Assembly (NCBI RefSeq): GCF_900107435.1
Contig: NZ_FNPZ01000002.1
Location: forward strand, 310,001-374,000
From: Herbiconiux ginsengi
Lineage (GTDB): Bacteria; Actinomycetota; Actinomycetes; Actinomycetales; Microbacteriaceae
Direction: 5' to 3'
DNA length: 64,000 bases
The notes under the pieces were generated by a model. That model was not told the origin of the DNA. It did no database searches and saw only the letters and a list, made by a program, of their open reading frames with translations. A program made the position numbers and the translations under genes. Below are positions 29,666-39,131 of this stretch, one piece after another; within the stretch, counting starts at the first letter, position 1; every line of letters begins with the position of its first letter.

Positions 29666-30448
29666 ATGCCCAACGTGCTCGACCTCCAGAACGTCTCTGT
29701 CACCCGGGACGGGAACGAAATCCTCAGCGACGTGAACTGGAGGGTCGACGGCGACCAGCGATGGGTGGTGCTCGGGCCGAACGGCGCCGGCAAGACCACG
29801 TTGCTGCAGATCGCGGCCGCGATGAACCACCCTTCGGGCGGCACGGTGCAGGTGCTCGACGGCAAGCTCGGCGAGGTCGACCTGTTCGAGCTGCGGCCGC
29901 GCGTCGGTTTCGCGTCGAGCGCCATGGCCCGCCGGTTCCCCGGCAACGAGACGGTGCTGAACGTGGTGCTCACGGCGGCCTACTCGGTCACCGGCCGCTG
30001 GAACGAGTCCTACGAAGACATCGACCTCCGTCGCGCCCAGCGCGTGCTCACCGAGTGGAAGCTCGACCACCTCTCCGAGCGGCTCTTCGGCTCGCTCAGC
30101 GACGGCGAGCAGAAGCGCGTGCAGATCGCACGTTCGGTGATGACCGATCCAGAACTGCTTCTGCTCGACGAGCCGGCCGCTTCGCTTGACCTGGGTGCCC
30201 GCGAGGAGCTGCTCCAGCTGCTCGGAGGCTACGCCTCGGCACCCGAAGCGCCCGCGATCGTGATGGTCACGCACCATGTGGAGGAGATCCCGCGCGGTTT
30301 CACGCACGCGCTGTTGCTGAACGACGGCGGGATCGTGGCGAGCGGACCGATCGGCGAGGTTCTGACCTCCGAGAACCTCGAGACCACGTTCGGCCTGCCG
30401 ATCACGCTGAGCGAAGACGACGGGCGCTACACGGCGCGTGCATCCTGA
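29666..30448 (+). CDS. ABC transporter ATP-binding protein, stand-alone
   Basis: A 260-residue single ABC domain. Walker A LGPNGAGKTTLL is at about 36-47, the signature LSDGEQKRVQIARS (with Asp for the second Gly position) near 145-158, Walker B ELLLLDEPAASLD near 164-176, and the switch His in MVTHHVEEIPRG. It resembles the YlmA/ModF-like group. No permease lies beside it, so its partner and substrate are unknown. The start fits a leaderless mRNA. Confidence 0.88.
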   Translation: MPNVLDLQNVSVTRDGNEILSDVNWRVDGDQRWVVLGPNGAGKTTLLQIAAAMNHPSGGTVQVLDGKLGEVDLFELRPRVGFASSAMARRFPGNETVLNVVLTAAYSVTGRWNESYEDIDLRRAQRVLTEWKLDHLSERLFGSLSDGEQKRVQIARSVMTDPELLLLDEPAASLDLGAREELLQLLGGYASAPEAPAIVMVTHHVEEIPRGFTHALLLNDGGIVASGPIGEVLTSENLETTFGLPITLSEDDGRYTARAS

Positions 30449-30471
30449 CGCCTGATCGGAATCGGATCTGC

Positions 30472-30477
30472 TAAACT
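30472..30477 (+). promoter_or_regulatory. Candidate -10 box for rpmE2
   Basis: TAAACT lies 75 bases before the ATG, leaving a leader of about 65-70 bases, typical for ribosomal protein genes. No zinc (Zur) operator can be read with confidence. Confidence 0.45.
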
Positions 30478-30552
30478 GTCTAGCTGGCCCGTCTGGCCGT
30501 AGATTTCATCCCGTGCAGTACACACCAACAGCCGTGAAACAAGGACACCACT

Positions 30553-30813
30553 ATGAAGACTGACATCCACCCGACGTACGAAGCCGTGGTCTTCCGAGAC
30601 CTCGCGTCCGGCGCCACCTTCCTCACCCGTTCGACCGTGTCGTCGTCGAAGACGATCGAGTGGGAAGACGGAAACACCTACCCGGTGATCGATGTCGAGA
30701 TCTCGTCGGAGTCGCACCCGTTCTACACGGGCAAGCAGCGCATCCTCGACTCGGCCGGTCGTGTCGAGAAGTTCAACAGCCGCTACAAGGGCTTCGGCGG
30801 CGCGAGCAAGTAA
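30553..30813 (+). CDS. rpmE2: 50S ribosomal protein L31, type B
   Basis: An 86-residue L31 starting [16 protein letters not shown]. It lacks the CxxC zinc-ribbon cysteines of type A L31, and the C-terminal FNSRYKGFG is typical of type B (YkgM-like). In many bacteria type B replaces the zinc form when zinc is scarce; here it may be the main or the only copy. AAGGA lies upstream of the ATG. A strong terminator follows, so it is monocistronic. Confidence 0.97.
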   Translation: MKTDIHPTYEAVVFRDLASGATFLTRSTVSSSKTIEWEDGNTYPVIDVEISSESHPFYTGKQRILDSAGRVEKFNSRYKGFGGASK

Positions 30814-30830
30814 CCTCCGCCTCCACGCAC

Positions 30831-30866
30831 GAAGAACCCCGTCGACTCCGGTCGGCGGGGTTCTTC
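30831..30866 (+). terminator. Terminator after rpmE2
   Basis: An 11-bp perfect stem (GAAGAACCCCG / CGGGGTTCTTC) with a 14-base loop that can pair further (GAC/GTC) starts 17 bases after the stop. The TTCTTC arm gives part of a T-rich end. Confidence 0.8.
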
Positions 30867-30905
30867 GCGTCGGAGCATCGCTCGCCGGGCAGCGGACCCG
30901 CCGGG

Positions 30906-30911
30906 CATACT
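30906..30911 (+). promoter_or_regulatory. Candidate -10 box for the HEAT-like gene (leaderless)
   Basis: CATACT ends 6 bases before the ATG at 30918. GGAGG abuts the ATG and is too close for a ribosome site, so a leaderless start is likelier. Confidence 0.35.
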
Positions 30912-30917
30912 GGAGGC

Positions 30918-31682
30918 ATGAGCACGCGGCAGGAGTTCCGCTCGGCGCTGACGGCGCTCGCGCCGCAGGAGTGGCCGCAGTACCTCGCAGAGCACTCCGG
31001 GCTGCCGGGTCCACGGGGGAACCTCGAGCTGGCGGCAGCGGTCGGCGACGTCGCGATCGCGTCGCAGATCGCCGAGTTGATCGCGTCGGACGACGAGTTC
31101 TCGATGATGTGCGGGGCGATCGGTCTGGGCCGGCTGCTGGCGGCCGATTCCGACGAGCGTGTCGAGAGCGAATTGCGGACGCTCGCCACCGACCCGCGCT
31201 GGCGCGTGCGGGAGGGCGTCGCGATGGCGCTCCAGCGCCTCGGCGACGCGGATCTCGATGGGCTGTTGGTGCTCGCCGAGCGCTGGACCGCATCGGCGAG
31301 CGCACCGACGGACGCGCCTGATCTGCTCCTGCTGCGTGCGGTGGCGGCGGGGGTTGCCGAGTCGCGTCTGGTGACGGCGGAGCCGGCCGCGCTCCGCGCG
31401 CTGCGCATCCTCGACAGGATCACCGCGACGCTGGTAGGCATTCCGATCGGCGCGAGGCGGGGGAGGGAGGACGTGCGGGTGCTCCGTCAGGCGCTGGGCT
31501 ACGCCTGGAGCGTGGTGTGCGGAGGAGCTCCCGACGAAGGCTTCGCCTCGCTCGAGCGATGGGCGGAGTCAGGAGATCCGGATGCCCGATGGATCGTGCG
31601 GAGCAACACGACGAAAGCGCGACTGCGTCGCCTCGATCCGGTGCGCACCGAGGCACTGGGCCGCCTGGCCGGTGCCAGCTGA
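30918..31682 (+). CDS. HEAT-repeat-like protein, function unknown
   Basis: A 254-residue, helix-rich protein. Repeats of about 35 residues such as FSMMCGAIGLGRLLAADSDER and WRVREGVAMALQRLGDADLDG resemble HEAT/DNA-alkylation-repair helices. No catalytic motif, signal peptide or membrane segment is seen. The ATG at 30918 replaces a longer frame that runs through rpmE2. It converges with the exonuclease gene across 18 bases. It could be a scaffold or DNA/protein-binding protein; I do not assign a role. Confidence 0.75.
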   Translation: MSTRQEFRSALTALAPQEWPQYLAEHSGLPGPRGNLELAAAVGDVAIASQIAELIASDDEFSMMCGAIGLGRLLAADSDERVESELRTLATDPRWRVREGVAMALQRLGDADLDGLLVLAERWTASASAPTDAPDLLLLRAVAAGVAESRLVTAEPAALRALRILDRITATLVGIPIGARRGREDVRVLRQALGYAWSVVCGGAPDEGFASLERWAESGDPDARWIVRSNTTKARLRRLDPVRTEALGRLAGAS

Positions 31683-31700
31683 CCGCACCGGCACGAGGGG

Positions 31701-32774
31701 TCAGGCGGGGCGGGCGGACTCGGGCCAACCCCGACGGGAGGTGAACGTGGGGTCGCGGGTGCGACGCATGTAGTCCTCGAAGGAGTCGGACTGGGCGTCG
31801 TGCCAGGCCACCTGAGCGGCGTGCAGCTGGTCGAGCGACAGGTCGAGGTCGACCGCGTACTTGGCGGCCAGGGCCTGGGCCACGCGCCCCGCCGCGATGG
31901 CGTCGGCGCCGGCGTCGTGCGCGTCGGTGAGTGCGACGCCGTAGAACGCCGCAGAGACCTCCAGGGTGCGCTTGCCCTTGCGGTAGCGGTCGATCTGCTT
32001 GTCGATGACGAGCGGATCGATCACCGCGGGCGGGGTGACGAGCGGGTCGCCGCCGTGGCGGAGCGCCTCACGGTTGAGCAGCGTGAGGTCGTAAGGCGCG
32101 TTGTAGACGACGAGGGCGTAACCCTCGTCGAACACCCGGCGCAGCTCCGCCACGATCTCGGCCACCACCTCGGCTGCCGGCCGCCCGGCCGCTCGCGCGT
32201 GCTCGGTGCTGACACCGTGCACGGCTGTCGCCTGCTCGGGGATGGGCACTCCCGGATCGGCCAGCCAGTCGCGACGGCTCACCACCTGACCCGCCGCATC
32301 CAGCAGGCTGATGTTCGCAGTGACCACCCGACTGGTCTCGACGTCGATGCCCGTGGTCTCGAGGTCGAACACGGCGAGCCGGTCGGCCCAGGCAGGGCGG
32401 GGGACGAGCGGCAGCGTGATCTCGGTGTCGACCACGAGCTCGGCCTCGGGGGCGGCCCGCACCGCCTCTTCGAGGTCTTCGAGCACCGCCGCCCGGCCCG
32501 TCTCGAGCACGGCCGCGGCATCCACGTCGAGCACGATCGTGTCGTCGGAGGTGAGCGCCGCGTCGCGTTCGAGCACGACCACGGAGCCGACCCGCACCTC
32601 GCTGTTCACGGTCGAGTGCGGCGCCACGACGGTGGCGGCGGCCGGCGCACCAGGTGCGGGTGCGGCCGGAGCGGGTGCGTCGGGGGCGGGAGTCGCCGCA
32701 TCCAACAGCTCGTCGTCGAAGTCGAACAGCGGCACCTCGACCACGACCGGTCGGGATGATTCGGGCATCGGCAC
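31701..32774 (-). CDS. DnaQ-like 3'-5' exonuclease (DEDDh) with unusual N-terminal extension
   Basis: A 357-residue protein. The exonuclease domain occupies about 125-340: FDLETTGID gives the first Asp/Glu, VVYNAPYDL the second Asp, and DAHDAGADA the His/Asp pair. AVHGVS precedes motif II. This matches DNA polymerase III epsilon-like exonucleases. Residues 1-124 form an Ala/Pro-rich linker (PAPDAPAPAAPAPGAPAA) and an acidic, beta-rich stretch not expected in the usual 230-residue relatives. No ATG or clear internal start with a ribosome site is visible before the domain. It lies 3 bases after treS, in the same direction. Confidence 0.88.
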   Translation of the reverse strand: MPMPESSRPVVVEVPLFDFDDELLDAATPAPDAPAPAAPAPGAPAAATVVAPHSTVNSEVRVGSVVVLERDAALTSDDTIVLDVDAAAVLETGRAAVLEDLEEAVRAAPEAELVVDTEITLPLVPRPAWADRLAVFDLETTGIDVETSRVVTANISLLDAAGQVVSRRDWLADPGVPIPEQATAVHGVSTEHARAAGRPAAEVVAEIVAELRRVFDEGYALVVYNAPYDLTLLNREALRHGGDPLVTPPAVIDPLVIDKQIDRYRKGKRTLEVSAAFYGVALTDAHDAGADAIAAGRVAQALAAKYAVDLDLSLDQLHAAQVAWHDAQSDSFEDYMRRTRDPTFTSRRGWPESARPA

Positions 32775-32777
32775 CGC

Positions 32778-34502
<1,725 letters not shown>

Positions 34503-34618
34503 GGGCGTCCTTTCGGAACATGAGTCCTGCCGGCGGAGGTACGTTTTCACGATAGCCCAGGACACCGACACGCAAAGGGGCACCCAGCAGACCTCAGGAA
34601 CCAGAACGGCCCGCCGTC

Positions 34619-34624
34619 TATGCT
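34619..34624 (+). promoter_or_regulatory. Candidate -10 box for the hydrolase gene (leaderless)
   Basis: TATGCT ends 7 bases before the GTG at 34632. This argues against the overlapping ATG at 34620 as the start. Confidence 0.45.
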
Positions 34625-34631
34625 GGACCGG

Positions 34632-35603
34632 GTGACCGTCGCCTCTCCCTATGCCGTGGAACTCTCCCGGATGCCCGTCACCACGCGCGTGCTCCCGGTG
34701 GCCGGCAGCGAGACCCACGTGTGGGAGTACGGCGAGTGCGGATCGGATGCCGAGACGCGGGCGAGTGCCGGCACGCTCGTGGTCGTCGTGCACGGCTATC
34801 GGGGCGACCATCACGGGCTGGAACCCGTGATCGCCCAGTTGAACCATCCCGGCTACCGCGTCGTGGCACCCGACCTGCCGGGTTTCGGGGTCTCGACCCC
34901 GATGCGGGCGGTGCACGACCTCGACGGGTATGTCGAGTGGCTGCACGAGTTCGTCGAACGGGTGCGCGCCGAGTCGCCGTCGGCCCGGCTCGTGATCGTG
35001 GGGCACTCGTTCGGCTCCATCGTGGTGGCCGCCGCACTCGCGGGCAGCCCGGCCGGCTCCGGCACTCCGGCCCGCCCCGGCCTCGCGGTCGACGACGCGG
35101 TGCTCATCAACCCCATCGCGGCGCCGGCGCTGAAAGGCCCACGCGGCGTCATGACCCGGGTGGCCATCGGCTACTACCGCCTGGGCGCCGCGGCTCCCGA
35201 GAAGCTCGGCCACGTCATCCTGTCGAGCCCCGTGATGGTGCGCGTCATCAGCATCACCATGGCCACGACGAAGAACAAGGCCCTGCGCCGCTGGATCCAT
35301 GACCAGCACCACCGCTACTTCAGCGCGTTCGCGAACCGCACCGTGGTGCTCGACGCCTTCCGCGCCTCGGTCAGCAACGACGTGAGCGAGTACGCCGGGC
35401 GGATCACCGCCCGCACCCTGCTGATCGCCGCCGACAAAGACGACATCACGCCGATCGCCGCCCAGCACCGGCTGCGCGACTCGATGTCCGATGCGCGCCT
35501 CGTGGTGCTCGACGACGTCGGCCATCTCATCCACTACGAGCGCCCGATCGAGGCCGCGCGGGCGATCGACGCCTTCCTCGAACCGTCGGCGTCGGCGTCG
35601 TGA
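34632..35603 (+). CDS. Alpha/beta hydrolase
   Basis: A 323-residue alpha/beta hydrolase fold protein. VVVVHGYRGDHHG (about 52-64) forms the oxyanion region, GHSFGS carries the nucleophile Ser, DKDDITP the acid, and VGHLIHYERP the His. No signal peptide is seen. The substrate is unknown. The start is chosen at GTG 34632 for the leaderless promoter; ATG 34620 would add four residues. The stop overlaps the glycosyltransferase start as GTGA, so the two are coupled. Confidence 0.88.
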   Translation: MTVASPYAVELSRMPVTTRVLPVAGSETHVWEYGECGSDAETRASAGTLVVVVHGYRGDHHGLEPVIAQLNHPGYRVVAPDLPGFGVSTPMRAVHDLDGYVEWLHEFVERVRAESPSARLVIVGHSFGSIVVAAALAGSPAGSGTPARPGLAVDDAVLINPIAAPALKGPRGVMTRVAIGYYRLGAAAPEKLGHVILSSPVMVRVISITMATTKNKALRRWIHDQHHRYFSAFANRTVVLDAFRASVSNDVSEYAGRITARTLLIAADKDDITPIAAQHRLRDSMSDARLVVLDDVGHLIHYERPIEAARAIDAFLEPSASAS

Positions 35604-36703
35604 AGCTCGCCTTCGACTGCCGCTACACCCGCATCGGCCGGCACGACGGCATCAGTCGCTACACCGCGGGGGTGGTGGGCGAGCTGGCGAAGATCGACGG
35701 ACTCGACCTCACCATGATCATCAGCGACGAGCGCCAGCTCACGATGCTGCCCGATCTGCCCTGGATCAAGGTCTCCGGTCCCACGAGCGTGCGGGAGCCG
35801 CTGGTGGCTCGCCAGGTCAACCGCGCGCATCCGGATGTCGTGATCAGCCCCATGCAGACGATGGGCACCGCCGGGCGCAGATATCGCTTGGCGCTCACCG
35901 TGCACGACCTGATCTACTATTCGAATCCCGAACCGCCGCACGACCTGCCCGCCTTCGTGCGTGTGCTCTGGCGGCTCTATCACAAGGCCTGGTGGCCGCA
36001 GCGGATGCTCCTCAACCGCGCCGATGCGGTCGTGACGGTCTCCGAGACCACCCGCGGCCTGATCGCCGAGCACCATCTCACCAAGCGGCCGGTCGTGGTG
36101 GCGCGGAACGCAGCCGACCTGCCCGGCCCGGCCGAGGCATCCGCCGCCGCCGACGCTGCGGACACCCGTGCCGGCGCGAAGTCGCTGCTCTACATGGGCT
36201 CGTTCATGCCCTACAAGAACGTCGAGACACTGGTGCGCGCCGTCGGCGACCTGCCCGGATACACGCTGCACCTGCTCAGCCGGGCGACGGATGCCGACAA
36301 GCGGCGACTGCAGGCGATCGACCCGGCGGCTCGGCTCGTGTTCCACGACGGGGTCAGCGACGAGGAGTACCACGCCCTGCTGCAGCAGGCGACGGCGCTC
36401 GTGACCGCCTCGCTCGACGAGGGTTTCGGCATCCCGCTGGTCGAGTCGATGGGCTACGGCACGCCCGTCGTGGTGAGCGACATCCCCGTGTTCCGGGAGA
36501 TCGGGGGAGAGGCCGCGCTCTACGCGCCCGCCCGCGACGCCGCGCGATTCGCGTCGACCGTCGCGCGGTTGGAGGAGCCGGCCGAATGGCGACGACGCTC
36601 GATCGCCTCGCGCACCCAGGCCGAGGAATTCAGTTGGGCAGCGTCAGCTCGAGCGATAGCGGAGCTCGCGATCGGATTGACGGGTCGATCGGCACCCCGT
36701 TGA
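35600..36703 (+). CDS. Glycosyltransferase, GT4 family
   Basis: A 367-residue GT-B glycosyltransferase. The N-terminal KLAFDCRYTRIGRHDGISRY binds the acceptor side, LYMGSFMPYKNVETLV is the linker strand, and LDEGFGIPLVESMGYGTPVV is the E-x7-E donor motif. It resembles enzymes of cell-wall or exopolysaccharide sugar transfer; donor and acceptor are unknown. The GTG overlaps the hydrolase stop. Its last 74 bases overlap the 3' end of the convergent phosphatase gene. Confidence 0.9.
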   Translation: MKLAFDCRYTRIGRHDGISRYTAGVVGELAKIDGLDLTMIISDERQLTMLPDLPWIKVSGPTSVREPLVARQVNRAHPDVVISPMQTMGTAGRRYRLALTVHDLIYYSNPEPPHDLPAFVRVLWRLYHKAWWPQRMLLNRADAVVTVSETTRGLIAEHHLTKRPVVVARNAADLPGPAEASAAADAADTRAGAKSLLYMGSFMPYKNVETLVRAVGDLPGYTLHLLSRATDADKRRLQAIDPAARLVFHDGVSDEEYHALLQQATALVTASLDEGFGIPLVESMGYGTPVVVSDIPVFREIGGEAALYAPARDAARFASTVARLEEPAEWRRRSIASRTQAEEFSWAASARAIAELAIGLTGRSAPR

Positions 36704-37256
36704 ACTCGGTGATCGAGAGCTCGCCGCTGTCGACCACGAAGTCGTGCGCCGATCCGTTCGGAATGGCGTGGCCCTGCTGCGGCAGCATCTTCTCGGTGAT
36801 GTAGCGGATCAGGGATCCGATCACGCCACCGTGCGACACCACGATGAGCGACTCGCCCGGATGCTCCGCCGCCAGCCGCTCGAGCGCGGGGAGCACGCGG
36901 CGCACGACGTGGGACCGCTTCTCGCGGCCGGGCACGTCGGCCATCGGATCGGGGAAGCGCACGGCGAGTTCGGCGGCGTTCAGGCCTTCGACCTCGCCGT
37001 AGCTGCGCTCGACCAGGGCCGGCACGAGTTCGGGCTCGGGGAGGCCGACGATGCCGGCGATGATCTCGGCGGTCTCGCGCGCGCGGCTGAGTGGGCTCGC
37101 GACGATGCCGTCCCACGACCTTTCAGCCAGAGCGGCTCCGGTCTCCCGGGCCTGCTCCCGTCCGGTCTCGTTGAGCGGGATGTCGGTCGAGCCCTGGATG
37201 CGCTTCTGGAAGTTCCAGTCGGTCTGGCCGTGCCGCACGAAGGTGAAGGTAGTCAT
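36630..37256 (-). CDS. Histidine phosphatase family protein (phosphoglycerate mutase-like)
   Basis: A 208-residue member of the histidine phosphatase superfamily. The phospho-His motif is TFVRHGQTDWN (about 4-14), SPLSRARET follows, ERSYGEVEG gives the acid, and IVVSHGGVIG the second His. It could be a cofactor-dependent phosphoglycerate mutase-like or a broad phosphatase such as CobC/GpmB relatives; the sequence alone does not decide. ATG 37256 is preferred (GGGGG upstream); ATG 37265 would add three residues. Its C-terminal coding bases overlap the glycosyltransferase by 74 bases. Confidence 0.9.
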   Translation of the reverse strand: MTTFTFVRHGQTDWNFQKRIQGSTDIPLNETGREQARETGAALAERSWDGIVASPLSRARETAEIIAGIVGLPEPELVPALVERSYGEVEGLNAAELAVRFPDPMADVPGREKRSHVVRRVLPALERLAAEHPGESLIVVSHGGVIGSLIRYITEKMLPQQGHAIPNGSAHDFVVDSGELSITEFNGVPIDPSIRSRAPLSLELTLPN

Positions 37257-37305
37257 CGCCCCCATCCTACGGGGCCGCTCCCGGGCCCCGAAGCGGCCGC
37301 CGGAC

Positions 37306-38157
37306 TCAGGGGAGGAGGCGGGCCGCGAGGGTGCGGAGGGTCTCGGTGGTGCCGGCGTCGATCTTCACGGTGGCGCGGCCGTCGCCCTTGGTGACACCCC
37401 GGTTCACGATGACGACCGGTAGCTTGCGGCGGCGGGCCTGCTCCAGAAGACGGATGCCCGAGTTCACCACGAGCGACGATCCCGCGATCACCATCGCGTC
37501 CGACGACGCCACCATCGAGGAGGCCTCGGCGAACTTCTCGGTGGGGATGAACTCGCCGAAGAACACCACGTCGGGCTTGAGGGTGCCGCCGCACACGGTG
37601 CAGGCGGGAACCACGAAGGCCTCGTACTCGGCCACCTCGGCGTCGCCGTCGGGCGCCATCCGCACGAGCTCGGGCTCGGTGAGCCAGGGGTTGGCCTCGC
37701 TGATGCGCTGGGCGATGCCCGCGCGGGCGTAGCTCTGGCCGCAGCGCAGACAGGACACCCGATCCATGGAGCCGTGCAGGTCGACCAGATGTTTGGTGCC
37801 GGCGCGCGCGTGCAGGCCGTCGACGTTCTGGGTTACGACGCCGGTGACGAGGCCGGCGTCTTCGAGGTCGGCGAGGATGCGGTGGCCGTCGTTGGGCTGC
37901 GCCGCGTCGAACATGGTCCAGCCGAGGTGGCTGCCCGCCCAGTAGCGCTTGCGGTACGACTCGCTGCCGAGGAACTGGTCGAAGGTCATCGGGTTGCGCG
38001 GCGGCGCGCCTTCGCCCCGGTAGTCGGGGATGCCCGAATCGGTGCTGACTCCGGCGCCCGTGAGCACCACGATCCGCCTGCCGCTGAGCACCTCCACGGC
38101 CTCGTCGACGGCGATCCCCGTCGACGCTCCGGATGCCGACGACACGAGCGAAACCAT
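37306..38157 (-). CDS. Sir2-family NAD-dependent protein deacylase
   Basis: A 283-residue sirtuin. GAGVSTDSGIPDYRG (34-48) binds NAD, TQNVDGLH (109-116) is the second NAD loop, and His128 in DLHGS is catalytic. A zinc ribbon has Cys136, Cys139, Cys186 and Cys189. The spacing resembles class II (SIRT4-like) sirtuins. It removes acyl groups from lysines in cytosolic proteins; targets are unknown. GGAGG precedes the ATG at 38157. It diverges from the RNA methyltransferase across 115 bases. Confidence 0.95.
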   Translation of the reverse strand: MVSLVSSASGASTGIAVDEAVEVLSGRRIVVLTGAGVSTDSGIPDYRGEGAPPRNPMTFDQFLGSESYRKRYWAGSHLGWTMFDAAQPNDGHRILADLEDAGLVTGVVTQNVDGLHARAGTKHLVDLHGSMDRVSCLRCGQSYARAGIAQRISEANPWLTEPELVRMAPDGDAEVAEYEAFVVPACTVCGGTLKPDVVFFGEFIPTEKFAEASSMVASSDAMVIAGSSLVVNSGIRLLEQARRRKLPVVIVNRGVTKGDGRATVKIDAGTTETLRTLAARLLP

Positions 38158-38272
38158 GACACCTCCTCGCCGGTACAGCGCACCGGCCACTTGAGAGTCT
38201 AAACAGCGAAGTTTTCCGGAATGTTTCCGGCCTGGCAGAGTTGACCGTGAACCGCAGCACAGAAAGGGTCTC

Positions 38273-39082
38273 GTGCCCGTCATCCGCATCACCGACCTCG
38301 ACCATCCGGGGCTCGCCGACTACGCCGACCTCACCGACGTGGCCCTCCGCCGCATCCTGGAGCCGGCCGGTGGTCTCTACCTCGCCGAGTCGAGCAAGGT
38401 GATCGAGCGCGCGGTGGCGGCCGGGCACCGACCGCGCTCGGTACTGCTGCAGGAGAAGTGGCTGCCCGACCTCCACTGGGTGGCCGAGCGCTATCCCGAG
38501 GTGCCCGTCTTCGTGGCGAGCGACGAGCTGCTCGAGCAGCTGACGGGCTTCTCGATGCACCGCGGAGCGCTGGCCTCGATGCACCGCCCGGTGCTGCCCG
38601 ACCCGCGCGACCTGCTCGCCGGGGCACGCACGGTGGTGGTGCTCGAGGACATCGTCGACCACACGAATGTGGGCGCCGCCTTCCGCTCCGCCGCCGGGCT
38701 CGGGGCCGACGCGGTCTTGATCAGCCCGCGCTGTGCCGATCCGCTCTACCGGCGGAGCGTGCGCGTGAGCATGGGCACGGTGCTGCAGGTGCCGTGGACC
38801 CGCATCGGAGAGTGGAAGGATGCCGCGCCGCTCCTGCACGAGGCCGGGTTCACCATCGCCGCGCTCGCGCTGGGCGAGGACTCGGTGCCCCTGCCGGAGT
38901 TCGCCGCCGCGCTGCCGGAGCGGGTGGCGATCGTGCTCGGCACCGAAGGCGACGGGTTGAGTCGACGCGCCCTGGCGGCCGCCGATGTGCGTGTCGAGAT
39001 CCCGATGCTGCACGGCGTCGACTCGCTCAACGTGGCCTCGGCGAGCGCGGTGGCCCTCTATGCCATCCGGTTCATGTCCTGA
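38273..39082 (+). CDS. TrmH/SpoU-family RNA 2'-O-methyltransferase
   Basis: A 269-residue protein with an N-terminal substrate-binding part and a C-terminal SPOUT knot. VVLEDIVDHTNVGAAFRSA carries the conserved Asn/Arg motif 1, VLGTEGDGLS is motif 2, and PMLHGVDSLNVASASAVALY is motif 3. It transfers a methyl group from S-adenosylmethionine to rRNA or tRNA ribose; the exact target is unknown. GTG start with AAAGGG upstream. Confidence 0.93.
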   Translation: MPVIRITDLDHPGLADYADLTDVALRRILEPAGGLYLAESSKVIERAVAAGHRPRSVLLQEKWLPDLHWVAERYPEVPVFVASDELLEQLTGFSMHRGALASMHRPVLPDPRDLLAGARTVVVLEDIVDHTNVGAAFRSAAGLGADAVLISPRCADPLYRRSVRVSMGTVLQVPWTRIGEWKDAAPLLHEAGFTIAALALGEDSVPLPEFAAALPERVAIVLGTEGDGLSRRALAAADVRVEIPMLHGVDSLNVASASAVALYAIRFMS

Positions 39083-39131
39083 GGCTCCCTCACCCACTAT
39101 GCTCTCCCTACCGAACCAAGGGAGGTCCGCC

